Origin: Micromonospora inyonensis
GTDB lineage: Bacteria; Actinomycetota; Actinomycetes; Mycobacteriales; Micromonosporaceae
Reading direction: 5' to 3'
NCBI RefSeq assembly: GCF_900091415.1
Contig: NZ_FMHU01000001.1
Coordinates: forward strand, 2,604,001 to 2,668,000
Length of the DNA: 64,000 bases
The notes beneath the pieces were generated by a model. The model was not told the DNA's origin. It did not search any database and was given only the letters and a program-made list of their open reading frames with translations. Both the position numbers and the translations under genes were made by a program. Below are positions 62,874 to 64,000 of this stretch, piece by piece. The number at the start of each line of letters is the position of its first letter. Within the stretch, counting starts at the first letter, position 1.

Positions 62874-64000
62874 GTGAGCGAGACGTACGACGTCGCGGTG
62901 GTGGGAGCCGGTCCGGCGGGGGCCGCCGCCGCGCTGGCCGCCCGCCGGGCCGGGACGCGGGTGCTGCTGCTGGACCGGGCCGACTTCCCCCGGGACAAGG
63001 CGTGCGGGGACGGGATCGCCGCGCACGCGCTGGACGTGCTCGCCCGGCTCGGCGTCGCCGACGCGGTGGCCGGCTACCCTCCGCTGCCCGCGTTGCGCCT
63101 GGTCGCCCCGGGTGGCGACACGGTGGCCCGGGTGTTGCCCCGGCCGGCGTACACGGTGCCCCGGACGGTGTTCGACGCCCGACTGGTCGCGGCGGCCGTG
63201 GCGGCCGGTGTGGAACTGCGCCGGCACACCGTCCGCCGGGTCGTCGACCGGGGCGACCGGGTGCTGCTGGACGACGCGTTCACCGCGCGGGCGGTGGTCG
63301 GTGCGGACGGGGCCGGCTCGGTGGTGCGGCGTGGTCTCGGCCACCCGATCAATCCGGAACGTCACCTCGCGCTCGCCATCCGGGGCTACGCCCCGGCCCG
63401 GTCCGGCCCGCCGGAGCAGCTCATCGTCACCTCGGCCGCGCGCTGGCCGGCGTACGCGTGGTCCTTCCCGATCGGGGACGGCCGGGCGAACGTCGGGTAC
63501 GGGGAGGTGCTGCGCGGCGAGCCGTTGAGCCGGGCGCACCTGCTCGACCGCCTCGCCGTCCTGCTGCCGGGCACCGACGCGGCCACGGTGACCGACCTGC
63601 GGGCCCACCACCTGCCGCTGTCGACCTACCGCCCGCCGGCCGGGCGGGGCCGGGTCACGCTGGCCGGCGACGCGCTGTCGCTGATCAACCCGTTCACCGG
63701 GGAGGGCATCTTCTACGCGCTGCTCTCCGGCGCGCTGGCCGGGACGGCGGCGGCCCGCAGCCCGGACCGGGCCGCCGACCGGTACGCCGCCACCCTGCGT
63801 CGCCGTCTCGGCCCCCACCTGCGCCACAGCTCGGCGGCGGCCTGGCTGGCCCGGCGGCGACAGGTGGTGGACGGGGCCGTCCGCGCGGCCCGCCGCGACG
63901 ACCGGGTCTTCCGTACCGTGGTGGAGCTGGGGCTCGGCGACGGCCGGCTGGACGCACGGACCCTGACGATGATCGGGTGGGGACTGGCCGGACGGGTTTG
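62874..64000 (+). CDS. geranylgeranyl reductase family FAD-dependent oxidoreductase (3' end beyond window)
   Basis: The frame stays open from the GTG at 62874 to the window end, encoding at least 375 residues. It begins MSETYDVAVVGAGPAGAAAALAARRAGTRVLLLDRADFPRDKACGDGI: an FAD Rossmann motif followed by the KxCGDG motif typical of the geranylgeranyl reductase family. Later 'VVGADGAGSVVRRGLG', 'YAWSFPIGDGRANVGYG' and 'VTLAGDALSLINPFTGEGIFYALLSGALAG' complete the signature. Such enzymes reduce isoprenoid double bonds, for example in menaquinone or lipid tails. GGAGG lies nine bases before the start. Only a few C-terminal residues seem to be missing. Confidence 0.92.
   Translation, partial: MSETYDVAVVGAGPAGAAAALAARRAGTRVLLLDRADFPRDKACGDGIAAHALDVLARLGVADAVAGYPPLPALRLVAPGGDTVARVLPRPAYTVPRTVFDARLVAAAVAAGVELRRHTVRRVVDRGDRVLLDDAFTARAVVGADGAGSVVRRGLGHPINPERHLALAIRGYAPARSGPPEQLIVTSAARWPAYAWSFPIGDGRANVGYGEVLRGEPLSRAHLLDRLAVLLPGTDAATVTDLRAHHLPLSTYRPPAGRGRVTLAGDALSLINPFTGEGIFYALLSGALAGTAAARSPDRAADRYAATLRRRLGPHLRHSSAAAWLARRRQVVDGAVRAARRDDRVFRTVVELGLGDGRLDARTLTMIGWGLAGRV

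Overview
This is a stretch of chromosome from a very GC-rich actinomycete. GTG starts are frequent, almost all third codon positions are G or C, and gene families typical of actinobacteria appear throughout (acyl-CoA carboxylase epsilon subunit, EspC-like and mycosin proteins, SCO6745 family, GuaB1). Protein style and repeats suggest a Micromonospora relative (family Micromonosporaceae); this is inference. Gene order from about 11.7 to 60 kb follows, as I remember it, the M. tuberculosis Rv3276-Rv3309 neighbourhood (upp, pmm, M20 amidohydrolase, Lpd, accA3, maf, accE, accD5, birA, PH protein, GtrA), with several blocks inserted.

Layout. 0-2 kb: end of an IS110-like gene, an acidic conserved protein and a PadR regulator. 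2-9.3 kb: cydABDC (cytochrome bd and its assembly exporter), then an M56 protease/BlaI pair; matching CTAC-N5-GTAG sites lie upstream of both cydA and blaI. 9.4-16.3 kb: deoxyribose and pyrimidine salvage (deoC, two aldehyde dehydrogenases, upp, phosphohexomutase), with a TnpB relic next to a GPP34 gene. 16.3-28.5 kb: Ser/Thr kinase, methylmalonyl-CoA mutase subunit, M20 amidohydrolase, DUF4349 lipoprotein, MBL hydrolase, small conserved genes, Lpd-like flavoprotein, DedA. 28.5-30.3 kb: a free-standing threonyl-tRNA synthetase core behind what looks like a threonine attenuator. 30.4-38 kb: a MarR-controlled ABC exporter pair carrying a frameshift, guaB1, and divergent lysE/argP. 38-57 kb: acyl-CoA carboxylase genes accA3, accE, accD5 and birA, split by a DrrAB-type exporter, an orphan type VII secretion cassette, a second Ser/Thr kinase, a GH25 lysozyme, an M50 protease and a sigma factor with a membrane partner. 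57-64 kb: lspA, a MaoC-like protein, two GtrA proteins, pckG, a membrane protein and the start of a geranylgeranyl reductase-like gene.

Regulation visible in the sequence. About twenty genes have a TAnnnT box 6-8 bases before the start codon and no ribosome binding site, which predicts leaderless mRNAs and settles several starts. Operator-like palindromes sit in the promoters of blaI, marR, argP/lysE and the GH25 gene, and a CRP/GlxR-like site precedes pckG. Five copies of a paired GC-rich palindrome occur at gene ends, three between convergent genes and one read in frame inside cydD. No rRNA, tRNA or CRISPR array was seen.
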